A DNA stretch of 64,000 bases. It comes from CAWAHD01 sp963781785. Its GTDB lineage: Bacteria; Planctomycetota; Planctomycetia; Isosphaerales; Isosphaeraceae. The DNA lies in contig CAWAHD010000003.1 of assembly GCA_963781785.1 (NCBI GenBank), positions 186,001 through 250,000 of the forward strand, in the 5' to 3' direction. A program made the translations under genes and the position numbers. Under the pieces are notes generated by a model, which was given only the letters and a program-made list of their open reading frames with translations, did no database searches and was not told where the DNA came from. The number at the start of each line of letters is the position of its first letter. The first letter of the stretch is position 1. Shown piece by piece: positions 34,240-44,270 of the stretch.

Positions 34240-35202
34240 ACTGTTATACTCCCACAGCCGCTGGAATTCCTCACGAAGCAGGTACGCTCACACTGTCCGC
34301 AGGTTGTACTTCAGAATCTCGGACAACTTCACTGTCTGCTTGCCCGTCAGGTTTTCCGGTCGCTTCAGGAAGCACCAACGTGATTGCTTCAGGACCGGTT
34401 CATAGCCGTCATTTACCAGCCGCTTTGCCTCCTCCACGCGAACCGCGTCCAGCGCCTTGCCGAATTGCTGCATCACGTGGAACCGGTCCAGCACATGAAC
34501 CGCCTCGCTCAGCCGCTCTGCAGTTACGTTGAGGTAGGGCTTCCACATGTCATTACACACGTACTGAATCGTCCCGCAGACTGATTCACCAAGGCTTTCC
34601 AAGCACGACCGCAAACTCGCTTCGGTCCGTTCCTCCTCCACAGCCAGCAGTCGCTTGCTCTCCCCGCCGATGTCGTACACCAGCGTGAGATATGTGTGCC
34701 CTCGTGCCCAAGCAATTTCGTCGATGCCCAAAGCCGTCACTTTGCTCAAGTCCCTGTTCGCCAGGCCCCATTCGACCGCGTGCTCCACTGCCCTACAGAC
34801 GCTGTCCCAGGAAGTACGGAAAATCGAGCCGACTTCTTTCCGACGCAGCCTCTTGGCCCAGGTTGCCAGATACCAACGGTAGGTCGTCGTGAGTCGGTTC
34901 TTACCGTCGCCCCAGGGCACCAGTTCCACTGTCACCCCGCACCGCTTGCAGTCCACTCGCCGCATTCGGTAGGCCAGGAAAACCAAGATCCCCCAGATGG
35001 GCACGAACTCGAACCGCCGTTCCTCCAGGTGATCATAAGTTCGACCAACTTTTCCACACGCAGAGCAGACCGGGCGATTGTTCTTTCGAGGCTCTACCCG
35101 CACGACCAAGGCAGGTCCGTCATCTTGTGTCTCCAGGCGTGCGCCGCGGTAGACAAATGACTTGAACTTCTCCACCCGATTGAGGATTGTCTGGATACGC
35201 AT
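34240..35202 (-). pseudogene. ISL3-family transposase, truncated by a stop codon and a 3' junction
   Basis: The open frame 34288-35202 gives 304 residues: zinc-ribbon PVCSACGKVGRTYDHLEERRFEFVP, then CKRCGV, HTH-like SIFRTSWDSVCRAVEHAVEWG, and the DDE core VTALGIDEIAWARGHTYLTLVYD (Asp), VHVLDRFHVMQQFGKALDAVR (Asp). It stops at KYNLRTV, but the sense sequence continues AYLLREEFQRLWEY after the TGA, so this is a nonsense mutation (CGA to TGA likely). The C-terminal Glu block is missing because the sequence meets another element near 34240. Confidence 0.82.
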
Positions 35203-35573
35203 TCTGAGGCACCTCCGGTTTTGATGAAGCGTGGTAACTCCATCTTGGCCGAGGGTGTTTCAGGATGCGCTATTCTTCTCGAAGGCGAATCGTTTCCAGT
35301 TTTAGTGCTGCCAGACCACGACGACGAGCTTCGCGTTGAGGCTGATTCACCACGTTTTGTTGAAGCGCGGACGGCCACATTCCCTCCTGTCGAGCAGGAG
35401 CCGAGCCTGACCGATGAACCCACAGATTCTGCGGAAGACCCAAATTATTAACCTCGGACCGGTGCCACGGCTGAGATTCTCCGGGAAATCCGCGACAACA
35501 GGGCTGCCAAAGGTTAATTATTTTCCGGCCGCGGAAATCCGCGTTTGATTATCGGGAGCTCGACAAAGCGAGT
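35203..35573. other. No recognised gene
   Basis: Upstream flank of the ISL3 fragment. A 76-codon open frame (35221-35451) has acidic, Pro-rich composition and no ribosome site. I see no reason to call it real. Confidence 0.4.
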
Positions 35574-35933
35574 ATGCTCTGGGTGCCGATCGCCGATCCC
35601 AAGCGTCTTCGTGAAATCGCTCGACAGATTTCACCAGTGTCCCACGTAACTCCCGACGACCCACCGACGCTCATAATCCATGGAGACGCAAACCACCTTG
35701 TACCCCCTCAGCAGTCGGAACTGATGATCGACAAGCTCAAAAAGGCAAGAATCGAGACAAACCTTATCGTCAAGCAGGGTGCCAGGCACGGTCGGATCAG
35801 GCTCGCCAAGTATATATTTCAGCTCGCAGACTGGTTTGATCAACATCTTAAAAAGCGGTCGCAAGCCAAGCGAACACGACTGACCGACTCGCACGAATTC
35901 GACCGGCAGATCGACCGGCCCTCTATGTCCTGA
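35574..35933 (+). pseudogene. C-terminal remnant of an alpha/beta hydrolase
   Basis: Encodes ISPVSHVTPDDPPTLIIHGDANHLVPPQQSE, with the acid residue of an esterase-type triad (IHGDAN), and KQGARHGRIRL with the His region, then LADWFDQHLK. This matches the end of prolyl-oligopeptidase/BD-FAE-like hydrolases common in planctomycetes. The N-terminal part with the nucleophile is missing, probably removed with the ISL3 insertion upstream. Confidence 0.7.
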
Positions 35934-35948
35934 TCACAAAACGAGAAT

Positions 35949-36926
35949 TCACCGTGATGAAGGTGTCGATCCACTGATCGATTTACGGCAGAACTCAAAC
36001 ATATCGGCAAGGGTTTGCTCGATGGAATAGAGCGTGTTCCAGCCGGTCGCGGAGCGGAGCTTGGAAGGGTCAGCGACCAGATAAGGCTGGTCGATAGGGC
36101 GCATCCGCGCCGGATCGATACGAGTGGGAACAGGGGTCTTGGCCAGCGACTTCAGATGTTCGAGCGCATCTGCGATCTTGATACCGTGGCCGCTGCCAAG
36201 GTTGTAGATCTCGCCCGACGAACCGCAGGTTGCCAACAGGCGATAGGCGCGGACGACATCACGAACATCGGTGAAGTCACGAACAACGTCCAGGTTGCCA
36301 GCCTCCAAGCAGTTACGCCGACCTGATTCTACTTCGACGACCTGAAGCGCCAGCGCGGCCAGCACATAGCGTGACGATTGACGCGGCCCGGCGTGGTTGA
36401 ACGGCCGAACCATCACGACATCCGTGCCGTGCGCCAGATGATGCTGCATTCCGAGCAAGTCGACAGCCGACTTGCTCGCTGCATAAGGGTTATTCGGCCG
36501 CAAGGGGCAGTGTTCCCGGACCGGGATGAACTCTGGCGGAGGGTTGCCGTAACAAACGCCTGAGCCGATCAGGATAACCCGCGGCTTTTGTCCCGAGGCC
36601 TTGACTGCCTCGAGCAGATTGAGGCTTCCTCCCAGGTTGAGACTCCAGGTACCGCGCGGGTCGGTGAGGCTTCTCTGGGGATTCGACTGCGCCGCCAGGT
36701 GATAGATCACCTCGGGCTGCTTGCAGCGCAAGAGATTGACCAGCGTGGCCTCATCCTGCTCGATCAGGTCAAATGGCTCGATTCGTACGCTTTTTCCCAG
36801 ATGTGCCAATTCTGCGGGCCAGCGCCCCGAAGCCGATAAACCAACGACCAGATCGCCTTCCGCAACCAGATGCTCAGCCAGATGCCCTCCCACAAACCCG
36901 GAAACGCCCGTCACCAATGCTCGCAT
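35949..36926 (-). CDS. NAD-dependent epimerase, GDP-6-deoxy-D-mannose reductase-like
   Basis: 325 residues from ATG 36926 (MRALVTGVSGFVGGHLAEHL; a further ATG upstream is weaker). An extended SDR: Rossmann TGVSGFVGGH, LAAQSNPQRS, catalytic Ser region SGVCYGNPP, YAASK catalytic pair, and VRPFNHAGPRQ, the segment typical of Rmd-type reductases that make GDP-D-rhamnose. It follows rfbB on the reverse strand with a ~100-bp gap. Probably provides a deoxysugar for surface glycans. Assignment to the exact sugar is inference; UDP-glucose epimerase-like enzymes are the alternative. Confidence 0.78.
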   Translation of the reverse strand: MRALVTGVSGFVGGHLAEHLVAEGDLVVGLSASGRWPAELAHLGKSVRIEPFDLIEQDEATLVNLLRCKQPEVIYHLAAQSNPQRSLTDPRGTWSLNLGGSLNLLEAVKASGQKPRVILIGSGVCYGNPPPEFIPVREHCPLRPNNPYAASKSAVDLLGMQHHLAHGTDVVMVRPFNHAGPRQSSRYVLAALALQVVEVESGRRNCLEAGNLDVVRDFTDVRDVVRAYRLLATCGSSGEIYNLGSGHGIKIADALEHLKSLAKTPVPTRIDPARMRPIDQPYLVADPSKLRSATGWNTLYSIEQTLADMFEFCRKSISGSTPSSR

Positions 36927-37028
36927 CAGCAGACACCTCGAAACCGACACGTGGCCGAAAAAATGGGAGTTAATGGCCCAGAATTAATGGAACGATGCTT
37001 ATTTCGCAGACGTGCGATAGGCACCCGA

Positions 37029-38015
37029 TCACACGCGCTCAACCCATGCTTCATTGGCCCGGTACCAATCAACCGTGGCGGCGAGCCCTTCATCGAAGGC
37101 AACAGTAGGATGCCATCCTAGTTCAGATTCAGCCTTGGAGCAGTTGAAGGCATAGCGGCGATCATGACCGGGTCGGTCGGTGACGTACTTGATCAGGCAC
37201 TGCGGCTTGCCGCAGAGATCGAGGATCGTGCGGGTGACATCGATACTCAAACGCTCACTCTTGCCGTCGAAGTTGTAGGCCTCGCTGGCACAGCCACGGT
37301 GCAGAGCCGCGTGAATGCCGCGGCAGTGGTCCAGCACGTAGATCCAGTCACGCACCTGCCGGCCGTCACCGTAAACCGGGATGAGTATATCGGCCATGAC
37401 GTTGGTGATGAATAGGGGGATCAGTTTCTCGGGGAACTGGTAGGGGCCATAATTGTTCGAGCAGCGAGTGATGACGGTGTTGAGCCCAAAAGTGTGGTGG
37501 GCTGCTCGCACCGAGAGGTCGGCGCCAGCTTTGCTGGCAGCGTAGGGGCTGTTCGGCGCCAGCGGCGTGGTTTCCGAGAATGCTGGGTCGTCGGGTTGGA
37601 GCGTGCCATAGACCTCGTCGGTCGAGACCTGGATGTAGCGAGGGACCTTCAACGCCCGCGCCACATCAAGCAGACACTGGGTACCCGCGACATTGGTGCG
37701 AAGAAACGGCGTGGCGTCACTGATTGACCTGTCAACATGGCTCTCGGCGGCGAAGTTCACGATTGCATGGAAGTTTCGCTCGGCCACCAGCTTCATCACG
37801 AAGGCCCCGTCAGCGACATCGCTCTGTACAAAGCGATAGCGCGGGTTGGCGTCGATTCCCGCGAGGTTGTCGGGGTTCCCCGCAGATGTGAGCGCATCGA
37901 GGTTAGTTAGCTCGATCGTTGGATCATTCTCCAGTTCAAAGCGCACAAAATTGGCGCCGATGAAGCCACAGCATCCCGTGACCAGGATTCGCGTGATTGG
38001 AATCTTGCTCTCCAT
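37029..38015 (-). CDS. rfbB: dTDP-glucose 4,6-dehydratase
   Basis: 328 residues from ATG 38015; the open frame extends further up but over gyrA sequence. Motifs: TGCCGFIGANFVRFEL, DALTSAGNPDNLAG, FAAESHVDRSI, STDEVYGTL with the catalytic TDE, YAASKAGADLSVRAAHHTFGL (Tyr-Lys), NNYGPYQFPEKLIPLFI, and RDWIYVLDHCRGI. It converts dTDP-glucose to dTDP-4-keto-6-deoxyglucose, second step of dTDP-rhamnose synthesis. It starts 25 bp after the gyrA stop, so it is likely co-transcribed. An RmlC-like epimerase lies 13 kb away. Confidence 0.93.
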   Translation of the reverse strand: MESKIPITRILVTGCCGFIGANFVRFELENDPTIELTNLDALTSAGNPDNLAGIDANPRYRFVQSDVADGAFVMKLVAERNFHAIVNFAAESHVDRSISDATPFLRTNVAGTQCLLDVARALKVPRYIQVSTDEVYGTLQPDDPAFSETTPLAPNSPYAASKAGADLSVRAAHHTFGLNTVITRCSNNYGPYQFPEKLIPLFITNVMADILIPVYGDGRQVRDWIYVLDHCRGIHAALHRGCASEAYNFDGKSERLSIDVTRTILDLCGKPQCLIKYVTDRPGHDRRYAFNCSKAESELGWHPTVAFDEGLAATVDWYRANEAWVERV

Positions 38016-38040
38016 ACTGTTGTTTGTCCTTCCATTCCGT

Positions 38041-40821
38041 TCAGATCGGGTCCGATGGCGTTTCGTCATCTGTTTCCATCTCGTCAATCGAGTCAATGTG
38101 ATCGCTGGACTCTGCCTCGGCAACACCGTCATTGATGATGTGCGTGGGATGTTCTTGCGACGTGAAAGAACTGGTCTCGCCGTCGCCGGTCGTGGGGACA
38201 ACAGACTCACCCTCCGAGGCCGCTGGTTCAAGCTCTGCAGAATCTCGAAGCTCATCCTCGGGGAGTTTGGCCAGGCTGCAGACCGCATCCCCCTCATCAA
38301 GCTTGATCAAACGAACGCCCTGAGTATTGCGTCCGATTGTGCGCATGGTGCTGACACGAGTGCGGATGACCATGCTGCCGCTCGTGGTGAGCATGACTTC
38401 ATCATCTTCGGTCACCTTGGCGACGGCAACAACCGACCCGTTTCGCTCACTGGTCTGGATATCAATTAAACCCTTACCACCGCGGTTCTGGGCCCGGTAT
38501 TCAGTCAACAGGGTGCGCTTGCCGTAGCCCTTGGCACAGACGGTCAAAAGGCTGGCTGGGTCTTCGTCGCCGTTGGCGACGATCATACCGATGACCTCAT
38601 CTCCTCGTGCTAGGTCGATTCCCTTGACGCCGTAAGCCGGCCGGCCCATTGATCTGACTCGCATTTCATCGAACCGGATTGCCATTCCGTCGCGGGTGCT
38701 CAGCACAACGTGGTCGCCAGCCTTGACACGGGCAACGCCGATCAACTCGTCGTTTTCGTCAAGCCCCAACGCAATGATGCCACGACCCAGAGGACGGCGA
38801 AAAGCGACCAGCATGGTCTTCTTGACAGTCCCGCGCCGCGTGACCATCAAAAGAAACTCTTCCTCCCGGAACTCGCGCACCGGGATCATGCCAGTAATCC
38901 GTTCTCCGTCTCCCAGTTGCAGCAAATTCACGATTGCCCGCCCTCCGGCCGTTCGTGTTGCCAGCGGCACGTCATAGACCTTCAACCAGTAAACTTTCCC
39001 TTTATCGGTAAAGAACAAGATATAGTCGTGCGTCAAGGCGACAAACATATGCTCGAGGAAGTCGCCTTCCTTGGTATTGGTTGCGGTAATGCCTCGGCCT
39101 CCTCTGCCCTGGGCACGGTACGTGCTGGGAGGGAGCCGTTTGATATAACCATTGTGGGTAATGGTCACGACCATATTCTCTTCGCGGATTAGTGCTTCCT
39201 TGTCGAAGTCGCCGATTTCTTCGTCGGAGATCACGCTGCGGCGCGGGTTGGCATACTTGTTTTTGAGGTCTTGAAGATCGGCGCGGATCATCGCGAGAAT
39301 CAGGCTTTCATCGCCGAGAAGCTGCTCGTAGCCGGCGATGTCATTTTTGAGCTCAATGTACTCCTGCGCCAGCTTGTCGGCTTCTAGACCGGTCAATCGT
39401 TGAAGCTGCATGGCCAGGATCGCATCGGCCTGCATCCTGGTGAGGCTCGTTGACTCCTTGGCCTCCGGGTCGTTCAGGGCGCGGCGGAGAATCTCCGCCG
39501 AGACGGCCATTCCCATCAACCGAATGCGGGCCTCCGGCGGGTTGGCGGAGCTGCGGATCACGCGGATGATCTCGTCGATGTAAGCCAGCGCGATCAAGAG
39601 GCCCTCGACGATGTGCGCCCGCTGCCGAGCCTGGCGGAGCTGATACTGCGTGCGCCGGCGGATCACGTTGATCCGGTGCTCGACAAAGAGCCGGAGCAGG
39701 TCCTTGAGCGGCAATGTCTTGGGCCGGCCGTCGACCAGGGCAAGCATGATCACGCTGAAGGTGTCCTGCAGAGGCGAGTATTCAAAGAGCTGATTCACGA
39801 CGACGTTGGGATCTTCCCCTTTCTTGACCGTGACCACGATCCGCACTGGTTGCTTGCGATCGCTGAAGTCGTCGATATTGGACACGCCCGTGATCCGTCC
39901 GCCGTTCACCAGGTCGGCCAGTTTCTTGAGCAGCATCTCCTTGGTGAGCTGATAGGGAATCTCGGTGAAACTGATCTGGGATCGGCCGTCCTTGAGTTCT
40001 TCAATTTCATACTTGGCCCGCAAGACGACCCGGCCCCTGCCGGTCAGATAAGCCTCCTTGATGCCCATTCGTCCGCAGACGGTCGCACCCGTAGGAAAAT
40101 CGGGGCCGGGGAGCAGCTCCATAATCGCGTCAAGGTCGATCAACGGGTCGTCGATATAGGCGATCAAGGCATCGCAGACCTCCCCAAGATTGTGGGGCGG
40201 AATTGAGGTAGCCATCCCGACGGCGATGCCCCCAGCGCCATTGACCAGCAGGTTGGGAAACTTGCCGGGCAGGACCCGTGGTTCCTGGTACTTCTCGTCG
40301 TAGTTCGGCTGGAAGTCAACCGTGTCGAGCTGGATGTCATCGAGCATTTCGGCGGCGACCGGACTGAGCTTGGCTTCGGTGTATCGCATCGCCGCCGGAG
40401 GCAGGCCGTGGATGCTGCCAAAGTTCCCCTGGCCAGTTACCAGGAGGTGCCGCATGTTCCACCATTGGCCGAGGCGGGCCAGGGTCGGATAGATCGAGTT
40501 ATCTCCATGCGGGTGATACCGCTTCATCGTCTCGCCAACGATACCTGCACATTTGCTGGTCGATGAGCCAGGGTTCAAGCCTAGGTCGCGCATCGCCACC
40601 AAGATCCGCCTCTGCGATGGCTTGAGCCCATCGCGGACGTCCGGCAACGCCCGGCTGATGATGACTGACATCGCATAGTTGAGGTAGCTCTCCTTGAGCT
40701 CCTCTTCGATGTCCAGAAGATGGGAAGGAAGCGGAGGAGTCGGGGGCGAAACAGCAGTGTCCACGGTCAGTCGATCCCTCTTCAACGAGTCAGATGCCGC
40801 GATCCCACGTCGCCCATCCAA
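38041..40821 (-). CDS. gyrA: DNA gyrase subunit A
   Basis: 926 residues. The breakage-reunion domain has AMSVIISRALPDVRDGLKPSQRRIL, YHPHGDNSIYPT and the catalytic Tyr147 in AMRYTEAKLSP. The C-terminal beta-pinwheel has six repeat blocks and the GyrA box as QNRGGKG, which distinguishes gyrase from Topo IV. A long acidic tail follows (~70 residues, rich in Glu/Ser/Asp). The two positions equivalent to E. coli Ser83 and Asp87 are Asn108 and Pro112. The N-terminus has a ~35-residue extension, so an internal start is possible. Divergent IS-filled DNA lies upstream. Confidence 0.97.
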   Translation of the reverse strand: MDGRRGIAASDSLKRDRLTVDTAVSPPTPPLPSHLLDIEEELKESYLNYAMSVIISRALPDVRDGLKPSQRRILVAMRDLGLNPGSSTSKCAGIVGETMKRYHPHGDNSIYPTLARLGQWWNMRHLLVTGQGNFGSIHGLPPAAMRYTEAKLSPVAAEMLDDIQLDTVDFQPNYDEKYQEPRVLPGKFPNLLVNGAGGIAVGMATSIPPHNLGEVCDALIAYIDDPLIDLDAIMELLPGPDFPTGATVCGRMGIKEAYLTGRGRVVLRAKYEIEELKDGRSQISFTEIPYQLTKEMLLKKLADLVNGGRITGVSNIDDFSDRKQPVRIVVTVKKGEDPNVVVNQLFEYSPLQDTFSVIMLALVDGRPKTLPLKDLLRLFVEHRINVIRRRTQYQLRQARQRAHIVEGLLIALAYIDEIIRVIRSSANPPEARIRLMGMAVSAEILRRALNDPEAKESTSLTRMQADAILAMQLQRLTGLEADKLAQEYIELKNDIAGYEQLLGDESLILAMIRADLQDLKNKYANPRRSVISDEEIGDFDKEALIREENMVVTITHNGYIKRLPPSTYRAQGRGGRGITATNTKEGDFLEHMFVALTHDYILFFTDKGKVYWLKVYDVPLATRTAGGRAIVNLLQLGDGERITGMIPVREFREEEFLLMVTRRGTVKKTMLVAFRRPLGRGIIALGLDENDELIGVARVKAGDHVVLSTRDGMAIRFDEMRVRSMGRPAYGVKGIDLARGDEVIGMIVANGDEDPASLLTVCAKGYGKRTLLTEYRAQNRGGKGLIDIQTSERNGSVVAVAKVTEDDEVMLTTSGSMVIRTRVSTMRTIGRNTQGVRLIKLDEGDAVCSLAKLPEDELRDSAELEPAASEGESVVPTTGDGETSSFTSQEHPTHIINDGVAEAESSDHIDSIDEMETDDETPSDPI

Positions 40822-41202
40822 TCGTCCCCAACTGCCACCGGGCTAGCGGCACTCAAAAGCAACATTTTATTCTACTCAGTACCGGTGCCCGATGCAATCA
40901 TTATCGGTGTTAGATGGCCGAACATAAGTCCCAATTAGCCAACAGGTTCGCAAAACGAATGGTGAAGAACAGAGGTAGGCACCGACAACGTACAGTGCAC
41001 GGATACTGAAAGGCGAAGGGTAAAGAATTCGCGGCGATAAGGGACGGTGCACCCAAGATGAAGGATCAGCGATAGGATCGAGTGCGCACACCATCATCGG
41101 CAGAGTGCCAGGCGCTTTATCGAGAAAGTACGAAATCGTGGCCGACCACTTGCATTGCATTGAGCTGATCTACGTCGGACCGTGGTGGGGCGGAGTTTAT
41201 AG
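40822..41202. other. gyrA upstream region, no gene seen
   Basis: About 380 bp with no supported ORF. It should contain the gyrA promoter on the reverse strand; no convincing -35/-10 was assigned. Confidence 0.4.
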
Positions 41203-41279
41203 TGGACCCCAAAAGGTGGACCACTCGGGCCACGTGCATTTGTTAAGGCTTTCCCGCATTCAGCCGCCGGGAACCTCGC

Positions 41280-42391
41280 CCCGATACACTTCTCCAGGGG
41301 TCTGATAATCGAGAGACTGATGGGGACGCTCCTCGTCGTAGAACTGGAAGTAGGCTGTCAGGCCTGACTCCAGGTCCGATACACGATCATACTCTTTGAT
41401 GTAGATATCTTAGTATTTTACGCTCCTCCACAACCGCTCCACGAACACGTTGTCCAACGCCCGCCCCCGACCATCCCGACTCACCGCGATCCCAGCCTCC
41501 TCCAGGCGGCCGGTGTACTCTCGCGATGTGAACTGCGAGCCTTGGTCGGTGTTGAAGATCTCCGGCCGAGCCCTCGACAACGCCTCGTCCAACGCCTCCA
41601 GGCAGAATCGCCCCTCCAAGGTGTTGGAAAGCCTCCACGAGAGCACGTACCGACTGTACCAGTCGATCACCGCGGTCAGATACGTGAACCCGCGCCTCAT
41701 CGGAACGTAGGTGATGTCCGAACTCCAGACCTCGTCGGCGTGGGTCAGTTCCCGATCGCGAAGCAAGTAGGGATAGACCCGCGCGTCGGGCGTTGCGGTC
41801 GTAGTCCGCGGTCTGGGAAACAACGCTTCCAGGCCCATTTTCGCCATGAGCCGCTGGACCCGCTTGCGATTGACCGTCTCCCCGGATCGCTCCAAACACG
41901 CTGTCATCCGTCGGCTGCCGTAGAATGGCGTCAAAAGAAACTGCTGGTCGATCAGACGCATCAAGCGCAGGTTCTCCTCCGATTCGATGGCCGGTTGCAG
42001 ATAGTAGCTCGAACGGTTGAGATCCAGGAGTTCGCATTGTCGACGGATGCTCAAATGAGTGTTTTCTGCATCAATCAGGGGTCGCTTGAGGTCAGCCGAA
42101 GCGGGCAGCTTTTTTTTCAACCACTCGACCTCCATCTTGAGCCGGCCGATCTGCTCGTAGAGTTCGGCCTGGATCGCCTGGCTCTCGTCGTGGTCGCGGC
42201 GGCGTCCGTCGCGGAACAAGGATTCGATGCCGTCCAGGAGTTGCTTCTTCCAGTGACTGATCTGGACGGAGTGGACCTGATACCTTCCTGACAGCTCGGC
42301 GATGGTCCTGGTCTGCTTAGCGGCCTCCAGAGCGACCCGAGCCTTGAAGGCCGCCGGATATCACTTGTTCGTGCCTCTCATGACGCTCCTC
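41280..42391 (-). pseudogene. IS3-family transposase OrfA/OrfB with two nonsense codons
   Basis: OrfA begins MRGTNK, then TGA, then YPAAFKARVALEAAKQTR, IAELSGRYQVHSVQISHWKKQLL. It continues in the same frame through a run of eight A (VEWLKKKLPASA) into OrfB: LSIRRQCELLDLNRSSYY, YGSRRMTACLER, VWSSDITYVPMRRGFTYL (Asp), FNTDQGSQFTSREY (Asp), GRGRALDNVFVERLWRSVKY (Glu). A TAA at 41410-41412 interrupts before DIYIKEYD and FYDEERPHQSLDYQTPGEVY. The ORF between the stops is 42219-41410 (269 codons). OrfA and OrfB in one frame suggests an indel in the A tract. Confidence 0.8.
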
Positions 42392-42429
42392 GGAATGCAA
42401 AAGTGATCTTCGATCAGTTTAACATCTCG

Positions 42430-43968
42430 GTAGCCGTTCATAGGGTGGGGTAGGTCGAATCAAGCAACTTTGGATCGCGTCCGGGTGAGTCGCAAAAGAG
42501 AGGGAAGGGCGTGGCCACGACGGTCTGCTTCAAAGCACGAAGTCAGGTAATCCAAGACGTTGTGGCCCTGTTGCCTACAGGTCGCCACCACTGTCAGCAT
42601 TCGCTCGACGAATCGGCTCCCATGCACACTGTCGGTCCCGCCGCTGATCCGCCTCCAGATCACCGCATGCCGCAACGCTCGTTCCACAACGTTGTTCGTC
42701 GGTGCGATTCCCTGGACCCGCGCGAAGGTCCACAGACCTTCTTCCACCTTGAGAAGCTCGAAGCACGTGGCCGCCGTTTTCGCGCACGGGCACCTCGACC
42801 CTTCCAGAAGGGTTTGCTTGACCTCCCGACGCAAGCGGTGCATCCGCTCTTGAAACGCATTCCAAGGCAAAGTTTCCGTCGCGCACTCGGTGCCAGTGGC
42901 GGAACAGCCGGTTCGACAACGAAAGCAACCGCTGTCCGATGCTCTCGCCTTCACCACCCCGGTCGATCATCGCTTGGAAGTCTCGGCGCAGATGCGCCGA
43001 GCAGACTTGACGCCCGAATGCCTTGATCCACTCATACGCGCTGAACCGGTCACTGCCGACGACCTGATCGTCTTTGCTCCCCAAGAGAGCCGCCGCGACT
43101 TCGCCACTACGACTTTTGGCGATGGTAAAGACCGTGCAAAAGCTGGTCACCGTGGCCCACAGCCAAGCCTTGTGACGATTCTCACGCCACGACGTCTCGT
43201 CGATATTAACCACCGAGGACTTATGGACCGAAGTCGCGAGTTCGTTGTAAGGGGCTTCAAGGGCGATGGCCGACTGCCGTTCCAGCTTGGAGACCATCCC
43301 GGTGGAGATCGAAAGAGTAAACAGGTCGCTTACCAACTGCTGGATCTGACGCTTGCTGAGGCGATAGGCCCCCGCGAGCACGGCCAGCACCGCCTGAAGG
43401 TACGGGCCGAAGCATCCAGTGGGGACGCCCGGTGGCAAGGCAGCGCAGGTCGTCTCGCCGCAGCCAGGGCAGGTCAGACGATGGAGCCGATACTCATCGA
43501 CGATCGGCTCGATCTTGGGCAGTTCGGCGACTTGATGGATCAAGGGTTCGGGGTCGTCGCCGCAGAGTTCATGACCGCATCGGCGGCAAGCAGTCGGCTT
43601 ACAGTGGGTCGTCCCGCGAATCTTTTCGGGTGGGACCAAGGCGCGGTGGGCCTTACGATGTCCGGGCTGCCCGCCGCGTTTCTTTCCGCTGGGAGAAGCC
43701 GGGGGCTTGCGCTTCATTCCGATCGGATCAGAGGATGGGGGCTTCGACGAGTTGGTGGAGTTGAGCTTCAGCCGATTCTCGAGATCGTTGACGCGCGCTT
43801 CAAGTTTGGCAAGGCGCAGTTCGTAGAACTCGACGAGCGCAAGAATCGCCGCTTGGACCTCGGGCGAAGCCGTCTGCCACAGGGGTTCTGGAATCGGGGG
43901 CGTCCATGCCATGCAGGTAGAATAATTGCGTCATTCGCAAACGACAACCCCAGACTGTGAACGCTTAC
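42430..43968 (-). mobile_element. IS66-family insertion sequence, copy 2 (1539 bp)
   Basis: Near-identical to copy 1 in reverse orientation, with the same ends. A perfect 8-bp direct repeat, ACATCTCG, lies at 42422-42429 and 43969-43976. One additional A compared with copy 1 breaks the transposase frame. Confidence 0.93.
42460..43912 (-). pseudogene. IS66-family transposase, frameshifted copy
   Basis: Same start (MAWTPPIPEPLWQ) and first ~345 residues as copy 1, then an extra A (GACGGAAAC for GACGGAAC near 42874) shifts the frame. The C-terminal part including TNNVVERALRH reads in another frame (42957-42460). It also has a Trp-to-Ser change in VC-S-AHLRRDF compared with VCWAHLRRDF in copy 1. 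Both argue that it is inactive. Confidence 0.88.
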
Positions 43969-44270
43969 ACATCTCGAGTGGTCCAGTTTTAGGGGTCCAC
44001 CTCAGTTCTAGCTGAATTCCTCGGCCCGGTTTTGGGAGACGATTGTCCCAGCTGGCACTTTGGGAAAGAGCTTCTAGTAGTTGCCGGCATATAGCTAATC
44101 CAGCTCCAATGGGCCAAGGGGCTTGAAAACTGGCTCGAACTGATTGGCAAGCATCTGGGCCAGCTTGGCACATTATATTTAAGAACGTTCATAAATATAT
44201 ATAATCAGTGTAATCCTCGTTTTGTACATGGCGGGCACTGTATCGCGCAAGATTAATGCATTTGCGCATT

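Larger units (their letters stand above)
41203..43999 (-). mobile_element. IS3-family element interrupted by IS66 copy 2
   Basis: The ends match as inverted repeats (TGGACCCC-AAA-TGGACCACTCG form at 41203 and mirrored to 43999). Inside, OrfA starts just after the IS66 insertion. No target duplication was visible. Two nonsense codons make it inactive. Confidence 0.8.

Noticed and set aside
35221..35451. 76-codon ORF upstream of the ISL3 fragment
   Set aside because: No homology, no ribosome site, and lies in the flank of a mobile element. Treated as chance.
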